Origin: Treponema sp. | Lineage (GTDB): Bacteria; Spirochaetota; Spirochaetia; Treponematales; Breznakiellaceae | Assembly: GCA_031284105.1 (NCBI GenBank) | Contig: JAITAN010000007.1 | Span: 1-19,254, forward strand | Length of the DNA stretch: 19,254 nt | Direction: 5' to 3' | In this document: piece after piece, positions 7,901 to 15,067 of the stretch | Layout of the letters: each line of letters opens with the position of its first letter | Numbering within the stretch: position 1 is the first letter of the stretch | Notes under the pieces: model-generated | What the model was told of the DNA's origin: nothing | What the model saw: the letters and a program-made list of their open reading frames with translations, nothing else | Database searches by the model: none | Position numbers and translations under genes: made by a program

Positions 7901-9244
7901 TTATACCCTCTCTTTTGCAAGAGCAGTAAATTTTGCATAATCTGATAAAAACTTAAGCTGAACGGTACCGACAGGACCGTTTCTCTGCTTTGCTAAAATA
8001 AGGCTCGTTACGCCTTTATTTTTCTCATCATTTGCAGGCTCGTCGCCTTTTTTTTCATATTCACGTTCCCTATGTAAAAACATCACCACATCGGCGTCCT
8101 GTTCAATGGAACCAGAGTCCCTCAGGCTTGACAAGTTTGGTTTTTCTCCTTCCGCGGCCCGGGTAAGTTGTGAGAGAGCCACAACCGGAATGTTGAGCTC
8201 ACGCGCAAGACTTTTAAGCGAACGGGAAACCTCGGCTATTTGTTCAAAGCGGGGTATGCGGGGATTCTCTGCATTGATCAGTCCCAAATAGTCGATAAAA
8301 ATTATCTCAACATTCTGCTGCACCCGAAGCCGCCGCGCATGTGCGCGCATATCCAGCAGCTTCATGTTCGGCATATCCACAAGGTACAGCGGAGCATCGT
8401 AGAGCCGTCCGGCAGCCTCTTGAATTTTAATGAAATCACTATTCGGAAAATAACCGGTTCGCAGCTTGTTACTGTTTATCATAGCTTCACTTGAGATAAG
8501 ACGGAGCATCAAGGACATATCGGACATTTCGAGAGAGAAAAATGCGGTTGGTATATGTTTTTGTATGGAAATGTACGACGCCATACTCAATGCCAACGCC
8601 GTTTTTCCCACGGAAGGACGTGCTCCAATAATGATGAACTCGGAAGGCTGAAAACCTGATGTCAGCTTATCGAGCTCGTCAAAACCAGAAGGAATACCGG
8701 TGAATTCTTTCTTTGCAGCATGTATACGTTCAAGTGCGGCTATCACGTTAGGAATCAATTCTCGTACACTTTTCGCTTTGAATGTTTGCCGGTTGTCGCT
8801 TAAGTCAAAAAATTTTTGCTGCGTTTCCTCTAATATAGTTCTCGATGCAAGCGATTCGTCAAAAGATTGAGCTATATTTTCGCCGGATACCCGTTGCATA
8901 GCACGGCGCAGAGAGTAACTCTGTACGGTTTGCGCGTAGTATTCAATATTTGCACTTGTAGGTACTACATTGGTCAGAGATGCAATATACGCGGTCCCGC
9001 CCGCTTCTTCAAGTTTGCCGCTTTGTTTTAGCTCCCCGGTAATGGTTAAAAGGTCTACTTTGACGCCCTTGTTAAAAAGTCCCAAGATAGCTTCGTAGAC
9101 CGCTTTATTTGCGTTTGAATAAAAATCTTCGGGGCGAAGGTACTGAATTGCTATGGCTATAGCCTCTGCGTCAAGAAGCAATGCACCCAGCGTCGCCTGT
9201 TCTGCAGTGTCGTCATGTGGTGGAATTTTATCTTTTAACGTCAT
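7901..9244 (-). CDS. dnaB: Replicative DNA helicase DnaB
   Basis: A 447-residue hexameric helicase that unwinds DNA ahead of the replication fork. The N-terminal DnaB domain (about 10-110, PPHDDTAEQATLGALLLD) is followed by a linker and the RecA-like motor. Motor motifs are Walker A GARPSVGKT (207-215), SLEM (237-240), Walker B FIDYLGLI (316-323) and, nearer the end, SQLTRAAE, LRDSGSIEQDADVV and KQRNGPVGT with the arginine finger. The length is normal and there is no intein. It lies 45 bp downstream of rplI, the common bacterial arrangement. The ribosome site is weak (GGAG about 13 bases from ATG 9244). Confidence 0.97.
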   Translation of the reverse strand: MTLKDKIPPHDDTAEQATLGALLLDAEAIAIAIQYLRPEDFYSNANKAVYEAILGLFNKGVKVDLLTITGELKQSGKLEEAGGTAYIASLTNVVPTSANIEYYAQTVQSYSLRRAMQRVSGENIAQSFDESLASRTILEETQQKFFDLSDNRQTFKAKSVRELIPNVIAALERIHAAKKEFTGIPSGFDELDKLTSGFQPSEFIIIGARPSVGKTALALSMASYISIQKHIPTAFFSLEMSDMSLMLRLISSEAMINSNKLRTGYFPNSDFIKIQEAAGRLYDAPLYLVDMPNMKLLDMRAHARRLRVQQNVEIIFIDYLGLINAENPRIPRFEQIAEVSRSLKSLARELNIPVVALSQLTRAAEGEKPNLSSLRDSGSIEQDADVVMFLHREREYEKKGDEPANDEKNKGVTSLILAKQRNGPVGTVQLKFLSDYAKFTALAKERV

Positions 9245-9289
9245 ATTCTACGGCATCGCTCCGCGTCCCGTTTTGTTTCTCGAATCGTG

Positions 9290-9886
9290 CTAATCCTGTA
9301 CATTTTGTTTTACAGCAGCCGCAACCACCGGTTCCGGTGTGGCTGCCTGTCCCGTCTGCGTTTCGATTATACCCGCTTCCTTACGCCGATCCTCGCGTCT
9401 ACGCCGTCCTTTCTCGGTTGTGGAAGCTTTAGTTTCTGCTACCTGCGCCTGTACCGTCAGAGAGAGTTCCGCGACCGCTCCCTCATAGAGCCTGATGGCG
9501 ATCTTGTATTTTCCTACGCTCTTAAAACTATTACCGGGAATCTCAATACGTTTCCGTTCAAGCTGAAATCCCTGTTTGGTAAGCTCATCAGAAATGGTCT
9601 GATTGGTTACCGCTCCATACAGTTTTCCGTTCGCGCCTGCAGGCATGGTCAAAAGAAGCTCTAATGCCTCCAATTTTTCCTTGAAACTCGCCGCATCCTT
9701 ACGTTTTTCGGCTTTTCTTGCCGCAATTTCATCTTTTCGAGCTTCAAAAATTTTGACAGTTTTGTCGTTGTAGAGAACGGCTATACCCCGAGGGAAAAGA
9801 TAGTTTCTGAAATAACCACGGGCAACATCCCGTACATCACCTTCCTCGCCGAGTGTGGCAAGGTCTTTGTTCAAAATAACCTTCAT
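9290..9886 (-). CDS. rplI: 50S ribosomal protein bL9, with C-terminal extension
   Basis: The N-terminal domain begins MKVILNKDLATLGEEGDV and continues VARGYFRNYLFPRGIA, the universal bL9 rRNA-binding signature, followed by the long connecting helix and the C-terminal domain (LLTMPAGANGKLYGAVT). I start the gene at ATG 9886, not seven codons upstream, because AAAGGAG lies at the right distance before 9886 and family members begin MKV. The protein is 198 residues against about 150 normally. The surplus is a C-terminal tail of some 50 residues: a basic stretch (EKGRRRREDRRKEAG), then a low-complexity Ala/Pro/Val/Gln end. The tail is absent from typical bL9 proteins. Confidence 0.95.
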   Translation of the reverse strand: MKVILNKDLATLGEEGDVRDVARGYFRNYLFPRGIAVLYNDKTVKIFEARKDEIAARKAEKRKDAASFKEKLEALELLLTMPAGANGKLYGAVTNQTISDELTKQGFQLERKRIEIPGNSFKSVGKYKIAIRLYEGAVAELSLTVQAQVAETKASTTEKGRRRREDRRKEAGIIETQTGQAATPEPVVAAAVKQNVQD

Positions 9887-9961
9887 ACAAGCTCCTTTCG
9901 AAAACACTCACACGCCGCTAATACGCCAATCACTCAACCGAGCAGCACGCTGCATTTCCAA

Positions 9962-9997
9962 TATATAAATAATACCCTCGAATACTCAAGGGTTGAA
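9962..9997 (-). promoter_or_regulatory. Likely promoter for rplI-dnaB-comFB
   Basis: On the minus strand two overlapping options exist: TTCAAC (9997-9992), 17 bp, TATTAT (9974-9969); or TTGAGT (9989-9984), 16 bp, TATATA (9967-9962). Either would give a leader of roughly 70-80 nt before rplI that includes the palindrome GCAGCGTGCTGC (9942-9953 region). The preceding unit ends in a terminator, so a promoter is needed in this gap. Confidence 0.45.
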
Positions 9998-10019
9998 GAA
10001 CCTCTCTGTTTTGAGGTTC
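9998..10019 (-). repeat. Perfect hairpin between terminator and rplI promoter
   Basis: GAACCTC (9998-10004) and GAGGTTC (10013-10019) form a perfect 7-bp stem with an 8-nt loop. It sits just upstream of the candidate -35 boxes and has no T tract on either side, so it may be an operator-like site or a second, weaker pause structure. Confidence 0.4.
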
Positions 10020-10027
10020 ATTAGGAC

Positions 10028-10051
10028 AAAAAACCGGAACACGCCCGGTTT
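10028..10051 (-). terminator. Factor-independent terminator of the rpsF-ssb-rpsR-DUF2232 unit
   Basis: Read on the minus strand, AAACCGG (10051-10045) pairs with CCGGTTT (10037-10031), a 7-bp stem with a 7-nt loop, immediately followed by T residues continuing to 10028. It lies 55-78 bp after the stop of the membrane-protein gene. Confidence 0.65.
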
Positions 10052-10105
10052 ACATCATCGGAGTAGATGACGATCCTCACTCTTCATTCACAGTAGACCC
10101 CGCAT

Positions 10106-11119
10106 TTACATAATACTTTTAGAGTGAGGAGGTTCATTTCTGAGTAACACCCAATTCTCGGCAATACCCACGACGAGCATCCCTCCCCACGCAATCAGGT
10201 TAATAACCGGCGTTATAATAATCATCACAATCAGTACAATCTGGAACAATCGCGTCATGGTGGAACGCGCTGTTTTTGACAAATAATAAAAAACAATACC
10301 TAATCCTTGAGCCGTATATAAAAAAAGACAGACTGTTACTATGTTCCATGTGATTACCTCTATTGCCGGTATGCCAACTCTTCTAAAAAACACCGCTCCC
10401 AAAAGGGCAAAGACCAACAGCCACACAAACCAGCCTTCCACATGATAATCCACCAAACCTCGCTGTTTCTTCGTAGACTTAACAATCTGGGCCAAGAATA
10501 TACTCGCCTGCCTGCTTACCGCAAAAAACAACATCATTACGGCTAATCCGGCGCCATTCAAGATGAAGGAAATTGTTCTGTCTACAACGTCCCTGACATT
10601 TATGGCACTCAGGTCAACGTTCGCTATCCCGGATTCCATCGTAAAGTCAAACGCGTTTTTCACAGAAGTTTCCATTTGCTGCAAAAACATCGAATAATCT
10701 ATTCTGAAAATATCAATCAGAAACAAGATAAAAACAACCGCTCCGCTAACCACAAGCCGGTTTACAGTAGAAAAACCTTGTCTTTGAAACGGCGGAGACG
10801 TGATCCATGTCCATAGTACTAAAACAAGACCGACGCTTCCACATTTCCATACAAAAACAATCCAGTCTACCGCACTATTATCATAGAACTGCACTGCAAG
10901 AAAAGCAAGTATATTTCCTATAAACGCTATCGCGCAGGCGATCCATGCCGCCTTTGTACCACTAACATAAGCAAGAACACCTAACGGTACAAGAAAAAGA
11001 AAATAAAATAAACCGCCTCCCTGAAAAAACGCAACAGAAATGCCCGCACTTATCAGAGAAGGGACTAACGCAACTGCATTCTGTCCCAACCCGTCGTTCG
11101 CCACTTTATTCCGCAACAA
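10106..11119 (-). CDS. Polytopic membrane protein, DUF2232/YybS-like
   Basis: A protein of up to 337 residues with about eight hydrophobic helices and short loops. Its position between rpsR and rplI matches that of DUF2232 (YybS-type) membrane proteins in other bacteria, which is the main reason for the call; their function is not established. The C-terminus (LIAWGGMLVVGIAENWVLLR) is typical of the last helix of that family. The start is unsure: TTG 11119, TTG 11116 and GTG 11104 are all possible and none has a Shine-Dalgarno site. All overlap or touch the rpsR stop (TAA, 11108-11106), so translation is probably coupled to rpsR. The transcript ends at the terminator at 10028-10051. Confidence 0.75.
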   Translation of the reverse strand: MLRNKVANDGLGQNAVALVPSLISAGISVAFFQGGGLFYFLFLVPLGVLAYVSGTKAAWIACAIAFIGNILAFLAVQFYDNSAVDWIVFVWKCGSVGLVLVLWTWITSPPFQRQGFSTVNRLVVSGAVVFILFLIDIFRIDYSMFLQQMETSVKNAFDFTMESGIANVDLSAINVRDVVDRTISFILNGAGLAVMMLFFAVSRQASIFLAQIVKSTKKQRGLVDYHVEGWFVWLLVFALLGAVFFRRVGIPAIEVITWNIVTVCLFLYTAQGLGIVFYYLSKTARSTMTRLFQIVLIVMIIITPVINLIAWGGMLVVGIAENWVLLRNEPPHSKSIM

Positions 11120-11435
11120 AAGGAAGCAGTGCGATCATCCGTGCGCGTTTAATCGCCACAGCGAGCGCTCGTTGGTGTTTTGCACAGGTACCGGTAATGC
11201 GCCGAGACAGAATTTTTCCCCGTTCTGTAGTGAAACGGCGCAAAACATCGGCGTCTTTATAGTCTATCTTGAGTTTCTGGTTACAAAATCTGCAGACCTT
11301 TTTCTTGAAAAAGACTTTTCCACCCTTACCGCCGCGGCGGTCATCACCCTCACGTCCATCATCACCCCTGTCCCGTATATCACGAGGGGTTCTTTCACTC
11401 GCGGCATCTCTATCGTTATATTTTTCATCAATCAT
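11106..11435 (-). CDS. rpsR: 30S ribosomal protein bS18, zinc-ribbon type
   Basis: A 109-residue protein that pairs with bS6 on the small-subunit platform. The core KKVCRFCNQKLKIDYKDADVL, then LRRFTTERGKILSRRITGTC and AKHQRAL, is diagnostic. The CxxC pair plus later Cys and His (GTCAKHQ) indicate a metal-binding (C+) form. The first 38 or so residues are an unusual charged, Arg/Asp/Gly-rich extension. AAGGAG lies seven bases before ATG 11435. It is the third gene of the rpsF-ssb-rpsR cluster, 66 bp after ssb, and overlaps the next start. Confidence 0.96.
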   Translation of the reverse strand: MIDEKYNDRDAASERTPRDIRDRGDDGREGDDRRGGKGGKVFFKKKVCRFCNQKLKIDYKDADVLRRFTTERGKILSRRITGTCAKHQRALAVAIKRARMIALLPFVAE

Positions 11436-11501
11436 ATAAATGCTCCTTCTTTTTAGTTTGAAAAACTCCTAAACATGTATAGTTTGCGTTTAGAAGCGCT
11501 G

Positions 11502-12011
11502 TTAAAATGGAATATCATCAGAAAAACCATCCCCACTAGAAGAAAAGGAATGTGCTTCCGAAGATGAATGCGCAGAACGCGCATGGTCCTGGTAAGCGTC
11601 GTCATTTTTGCGTTCACCGTAGGACATACTACCGGAACCACCTTGTGCGCTTCCATTTAGTGCCGCTCCGCCTCCAAGTTGACCCGTACCACTCCCAAGG
11701 AGCTGCAAATTATTCGCTACAATCTCAATCTTTGAGCGGTTCTGCCCATCCTGTTCCCAACGATCTTGACGAAGTTCTCCGTCAACCCCGATGAGTTTAC
11801 CTTTGACTAAATACTGGTTGAGAGACTCGCCTTGTCTACCCCACACCACAACATCAAAAAAGTTAGCTTCATCAACCCATTGTTCACCAGACTTCTTACG
11901 CCGGTTTACTGCAATAGAGAATTTACATACGGCCTGCCCATTAGCAGTGTACTTGAGTTCCGCATCACGAGTTAACCTTCCCACTAAGACCACATGATTT
12001 ATATCAGCCAT
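11502..12011 (-). CDS. ssb: Single-stranded DNA-binding protein
   Basis: A 169-residue SSB that coats single-stranded DNA in replication and repair. The OB fold is at about 1-110 (INHVVLVGRLTRDAELKYT, then FFDVVVWGRQGE). It is followed by a Gly/Ser-rich linker (about 110-160) and the conserved acidic tip DDIPF, which recruits partner proteins. AGGAG stands seven bases before ATG 12011. The gene follows rpsF at 9 bp. Confidence 0.97.
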   Translation of the reverse strand: MADINHVVLVGRLTRDAELKYTANGQAVCKFSIAVNRRKKSGEQWVDEANFFDVVVWGRQGESLNQYLVKGKLIGVDGELRQDRWEQDGQNRSKIEIVANNLQLLGSGTGQLGGGAALNGSAQGGSGSMSYGERKNDDAYQDHARSAHSSSEAHSFSSSGDGFSDDIPF

Positions 12012-12020
12012 TCGGTACTC

Positions 12021-12299
12021 CTATTTTATTCTTATAAAGAAGTATTTTAAAAGATTTCCATTGAGCTTAAAAACACGATCCAATACGGCTTGTTTTTCAG
12101 GGGCAAGTTTAACAGTGAAAAGCACGTACCTACCACGGCGTCTTTTTTTTACTTCATAGGCAAGGTCTTTATCACCAAGCTCATCTGTTTTCTCAATCTC
12201 AGCACCGTTTGCACCAAGATCTACCAATAATTGTTCACGGCCTGCTTTGTGTTGATCTTCCTCTAACGGAAAGATAACAATCAGTTCATACTGATTCAT
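12021..12299 (-). CDS. rpsF: 30S ribosomal protein bS6
   Basis: A 92-residue protein with the family pattern MNQYELIVIFPLEED, then GDKDLAYEVKKRRRGRYVLF and VFKLNGNLLKYFFIRIK. It binds the small-subunit platform together with bS18, whose gene is two places downstream. A strong ribosome site AAGGAGG precedes ATG 12299. It is the first gene of its transcription unit, behind a structured leader and a strong promoter. Confidence 0.97.
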   Translation of the reverse strand: MNQYELIVIFPLEEDQHKAGREQLLVDLGANGAEIEKTDELGDKDLAYEVKKRRRGRYVLFTVKLAPEKQAVLDRVFKLNGNLLKYFFIRIK

Positions 12300-12325
12300 A
12301 GGCAGCCCTCCTTATGGATAAAATA

Positions 12326-12372
12326 GTCCACCTCAAGATGGACAAAGAGGTCTTTGTAATCTTTCTTACAAA
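12326..12372 (-). promoter_or_regulatory. Structured leader of the rpsF-ssb-rpsR operon
   Basis: On the minus strand the leader first forms TTTGTAA/TTACAAA (12372-12366 with 12359-12353, 7 bp). It then carries GTCCA/TGGAC (12343-12339 with 12330-12326) with an 8-nt loop. GAGG in that loop (12334-12331) is complementary to CCTC just upstream (12350-12347), so either a pseudoknot or a competing hairpin ACCTC/GAGGT can form. The same CCTC could also pair with part of the rpsF ribosome site. S6:S18 autoregulation of such operons is known in other bacteria. I could not confirm that this is the same RNA class. Confidence 0.4.
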
Positions 12373-12393
12373 AAAATTAATTCTATTAAAAAT

Positions 12394-12421
12394 AGTATAC
12401 TCAAAAGTGAAGAAATGTCAA
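12394..12421 (-). promoter_or_regulatory. Promoter of rpsF-ssb-rpsR-DUF2232
   Basis: Minus strand TTGACA (12421-12416), 16 bp, TATACT (12399-12394). Transcription would start near 12387, giving a leader of about 88 nt. Confidence 0.75.
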
Positions 12422-12500
12422 TATAACCATTCGCATGAACAGAGTAAATTCGTTTGTTTCAATCGGTTGGAAAACAGACCGGGCGCTAAAATTCATGCAT

Positions 12501-12572
12501 GTATCAATATAACACATGAGAATTTGATACTATGACACATTTGTAAAAAAATGATACAGAAAAATGTGTATC
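12501..12572 (+). promoter_or_regulatory. Paired GATAC/GTATC inverted repeats, candidate enhancer-binding sites
   Basis: Four half-sites share one core: GTATCAA (12501-12507), TTGATAC (12524-12530), TGATACA (12552-12558) and GTATC (12568-12572). They form two inverted repeats whose centres are about 47 bp apart. They lie 100-170 bp upstream of the sigma-54 promoter, the usual place for a sigma-54 activator (bEBP). Copies of ACACAT/ATGTGT are interleaved. The repeat is seen; the binding protein is inferred. Confidence 0.55.
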
Positions 12573-12670
12573 GCTACTCAATTTGGGAAAAATGGATGTC
12601 TCGTACCTGTACTGTTCCTTACGTCTTGTGATGATCCGCTATTTTTTCACACTTTTAATGATTTTCTGTT

Positions 12671-12686
12671 TGGCACGCTTATTGCA
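12671..12686 (+). promoter_or_regulatory. Sigma-54 (RpoN) promoter of hsp20
   Basis: TGGCACG (12671-12677), CTTA, then TTGCA (12682-12686), which matches the sigma-54 consensus TGGCACG-N4-TTGCW at every fixed position and has the right GG-to-GC spacing. Transcription should begin near 12697-12699, giving a leader of about 150 nt. No competing sigma-70 promoter of similar quality was seen close to the gene. Confidence 0.85.
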
Positions 12687-12704
12687 TAGATATATGTGTT
12701 GTGA

Positions 12705-12834
12705 AGACTGACAGCCAAGACGCCTAATGGGTCGGCTGTGCATAAAGTCTCATCGAACGTAATGGACGGGGCATAGACCCTGACCAAACGCCCTTGAGGG
12801 CGTTAAAGATAATCGTTGCGGATTTCAAATCCGC
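12705..12834 (+). promoter_or_regulatory. hsp20 5' leader with three hairpins
   Basis: Hairpin one is layered: AGACT (12705-12709)/AGTCT (12746-12750) outside, and ACAGCC (12711-12716)/GGCTGT (12734-12739) with GAC/GTC inside. Hairpin two is AACGCCC (12787-12793)/GGGCGTT (12798-12804) with loop TTGA. Hairpin three is GCGGATT (12818-12824)/AATCCGC (12828-12834), ending one base before the ribosome site AAGGAG (12836-12841). Its stem can be extended imperfectly into GAAGG. A temperature- or stability-dependent control of translation is plausible. It does not show the classical ROSE anti-SD motif. Confidence 0.45.
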
Positions 12835-12848
12835 GAAGGAGTTTCACT

Positions 12849-13310
12849 ATGAAAACCATAACCCTCTATCCCTCTCTCGAAAACGTAATGGATGATTTCA
12901 ACCAGTACGTAGATTCGTTCTTTAACGATTTTCGAGGATCACATTCCGCGCCTGCATCTCGTCTATTTGGCAGAAATGTAGGATTTCCTGTAGTTGATCT
13001 TCGAGACACGGAAAATGCCTATATCATGGATGTCGAACTTCCCGGCTATGATGAAAAAAGCATCCAGGTACATGTTGACAACAACCGCCTGACCATTGAG
13101 TCTGTGCAACGAGAAGAAACTGCTGATGGTAAAGAGGAAGGTCCCTATCTTATTAAAGAACGCAGGAACCATTCTTTCAGTCGCGTGTTTCAACTGCCTG
13201 CAAATGTCGATCCCTCTGCAATTACGGCGGCGTTCAAAAACGGCGTGCTGAATCTTGAAATCAAGAAACGCCCTGAATCTCAGAAACGTCTGATCCAAAT
13301 CAACAGCTAA
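12849..13310 (+). CDS. Small heat-shock protein, Hsp20/alpha-crystallin family
   Basis: A 153-residue ATP-independent chaperone that holds unfolding proteins. The N-terminal arm (about 1-40) is followed by the alpha-crystallin domain, from FPVVDLRDTENAYIMDVELPG through DNNRLTIES to FQLPANVDPSAITAAFKNGV and LNLEI, and by the C-terminal IXI-type anchor LIQIN. The start at 12849 is chosen because AAGGAG lies seven bases before it. An in-frame ATG at 12816 would fall inside leader hairpin three. The gene is alone between a sigma-54 promoter and a terminator, so control of this chaperone is by RpoN and an unknown activator. Confidence 0.95.
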   Translation: MKTITLYPSLENVMDDFNQYVDSFFNDFRGSHSAPASRLFGRNVGFPVVDLRDTENAYIMDVELPGYDEKSIQVHVDNNRLTIESVQREETADGKEEGPYLIKERRNHSFSRVFQLPANVDPSAITAAFKNGVLNLEIKKRPESQKRLIQINS

Positions 13311-13330
13311 CATACGGTTGGCAGCTTTTT

Positions 13331-13355
13331 AACCTCGCCTTTGGCGGGGTTTTTT
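13331..13355 (+). terminator. Terminator of hsp20
   Basis: CCTCGCC (13333-13339) pairs with GGCGGGG (13343-13349), 7 bp including one G-T pair, loop TTT, followed by TTTTTT. It begins 20 bp after the hsp20 stop. Confidence 0.9.
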
Positions 13356-13412
13356 ATTATTCATAGGTGAACTATATAAGACTCTAGCTGATTTCTCCGA
13401 TAATAATAAAAG

Positions 13413-14717
13413 ATGATGTTCAAGAAATTCGTTGCCATACTATTAGCTGGCTTTCTTATAGCTTCTCTCTATGCCTATGATGCGCCTACTGCAAAAATAG
13501 AGGATGATTCTGCCTTACGTGCCGTATTAAAAGATATATGGTTCCTTGAAGCTCCAAATAAAGTGTTTGTTTTGAAACCTCTTCTCCACACTCTTCCCGG
13601 CGGCGGCAAGATCGAGGTGCGGGTTGAATGGAATAAAAGCGAATTTGGTGTTGTGCTGGCGCGGGAACGGAATAGGGCGTATCCAGGATGGGCGCAAGGC
13701 TCATGGGTGCTTACAAGGAGGCGGGACACCGGAGCCGCCGTAAGGATACGTACCTTTTTGAGGAGCGATCCCAATGTATATATACAATTCCGCCCCATGT
13801 CGGTCGATAAATCGGTTATGGATGTCGTTGTATACGATGCCTATCTTGTCCATTCTTTGCCGATACCTTTTTCTTTTGACAGGCTATTGACGATCTCTGT
13901 TGAAGAAGTCCTTTCCGCTGTAGGCGATAAATTCCCCCACGCCTACTTTGAGCCGCTGCCTGCTCTTTATAAAGATACCAGAAAATTTATAGCCGATGTC
14001 CGAACCTACCTTCCGGGTCTGACCTTCCGCGATGACGGCGCCATCAATGAGGTGGGCGATTATGTGTTTATCGAAACCGGCGAGATCCAGATCGGCACAC
14101 AGGGGCTTAACTGCTCGGGTTTTGCGAAATGGGTGATTGACGGGGTGTTGCGCCCTGTTACTGGCGAGCGGCTCGCTATTGCTCCCTTAAAAGCGCATTA
14201 CGGTGGGCGTGGTAACAGTTTTACTGCGGTGTATGATGACGCGCGCGACCCGTTCTTTGGACTTGACTGGATACGTAACCTTGCGGCCGCAGCTGGTACT
14301 ACGCTCCTGTCGCCGCGTTTTGGAACGCCGGACGAATTTGAGGTACGTACCTGGCGCTTCCCATCGATCATGCTTCGTTCCGATTCCGGTAGTACCGCCA
14401 AACCCTACGCCGGTTTCATGAAAGACGCGGGCTTTACTATAGAGGGGCTGTACCCGCTCCTCTATACGCTCGCCATTGATGAACCGGGATGGTTCTATCT
14501 TGCCGCTGTGAATGACGCGGCAGCTCCCGGCCCCAGTCTCAGGCAGTATTTCCATGTTGCAGTTCTGGTACCTTATTTTAACGAACAGGGTAATTTTGAA
14601 ATTACGGTTTTTGAAAGTGCGGAGGAAACTAACTTCAGAAACTTCAGAACCCGCTATCCTGTAGAAACCTTTGTCAATCTTGTGAGAATTCCGATTAGCA
14701 GCCGGTTTGAACCGTAG
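13413..14717 (+). CDS. Exported protein of unknown family, possible Cys/His hydrolase
   Basis: A 434-residue protein with a clear signal peptide (KKFVAILLAGFLIASLYAYD), so it is periplasmic or outer-membrane facing. I do not recognise the family. A short motif GLNCSGFAKWVIDG places C234 at the start of a helix, as in NlpC/P60 and other papain-like hydrolases (compare D-C-S-G-F). A later H381 in YFHVAVLVPYF begins a strand, which is the order expected for Cys then His catalytic residues. The first half is beta-rich with no known motif. No strong Shine-Dalgarno site precedes the tandem ATGs at 13413 and 13416, and an AT-rich GATAAT lies 8 bp upstream. The function is not established; the enzyme idea is a hypothesis. 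Confidence 0.65.
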   Translation: MMFKKFVAILLAGFLIASLYAYDAPTAKIEDDSALRAVLKDIWFLEAPNKVFVLKPLLHTLPGGGKIEVRVEWNKSEFGVVLARERNRAYPGWAQGSWVLTRRRDTGAAVRIRTFLRSDPNVYIQFRPMSVDKSVMDVVVYDAYLVHSLPIPFSFDRLLTISVEEVLSAVGDKFPHAYFEPLPALYKDTRKFIADVRTYLPGLTFRDDGAINEVGDYVFIETGEIQIGTQGLNCSGFAKWVIDGVLRPVTGERLAIAPLKAHYGGRGNSFTAVYDDARDPFFGLDWIRNLAAAAGTTLLSPRFGTPDEFEVRTWRFPSIMLRSDSGSTAKPYAGFMKDAGFTIEGLYPLLYTLAIDEPGWFYLAAVNDAAAPGPSLRQYFHVAVLVPYFNEQGNFEITVFESAEETNFRNFRTRYPVETFVNLVRIPISSRFEP

Positions 14718-15067
14718 AAGAATTCTTTGAAAGCTGTTGATCTGGGGATAGGGCAGACCTCCGACACGTTCGTTAACGGGCGAAACCGGCTTGAAAGCCT
14801 CTGCCTGAATGTTAAACTCCCCGTTAGACGGGCCTGCGTATAAGAAATCAGGTTCTTTGCCCGCGCCGCGAAACCGGTGTCTTTTGGTGGAACATAAAGC
14901 GTATGAAATCTTCCTCAATAGTTGCAGTGATCTGTCGTATTTAATACCGACACCGTCCGGTATAGAAACCGATGATAAGGGAAACGGCGCCCGCCATAGC
15001 GGAAGCCCTTCCTACCGTAGTGAAAAGCTGGAATTCCCTCCGAATTGAAAGACAGGAGGTTAAGCCT
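14718..15067. other. Region of decayed coding-like sequence
   Basis: No intact gene. On the minus strand at about 14718-14900 one frame has a natural-looking composition (GEFNIQAEAFKPVSPVNERV, then GGLPYPQINSFQRIL). It lacks a ribosome site and runs on into the antisense of the preceding gene, so it may be a gene remnant. The plus strand here merely leads into the transposase fragment. The neighbouring transposase pieces suggest repeated insertion and decay. Confidence 0.25.

Noticed and set aside
9887..9907. Upstream ATG for rplI
   Set aside because: The perfect AAAGGAG falls within those seven codons and serves ATG 9886; bL9 proteins begin MKV.
12787..12804. Hairpin AACGCCC/GGGCGTT as a terminator inside the hsp20 leader
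   Set aside because: No T tract follows, and termination here would silence the gene driven by the sigma-54 promoter; treated as a leader element.
12816..12848. Upstream ATG for hsp20
   Set aside because: It lies within the third leader hairpin without a ribosome site, while AAGGAG is correctly spaced for ATG 12849.
14187..14918. Minus-strand ORF of 243 residues
   Set aside because: Most of it is antisense to the well-supported exported-protein gene, and no ribosome site is present. Only the part beyond 14718 has a natural composition, noted as a possible remnant.
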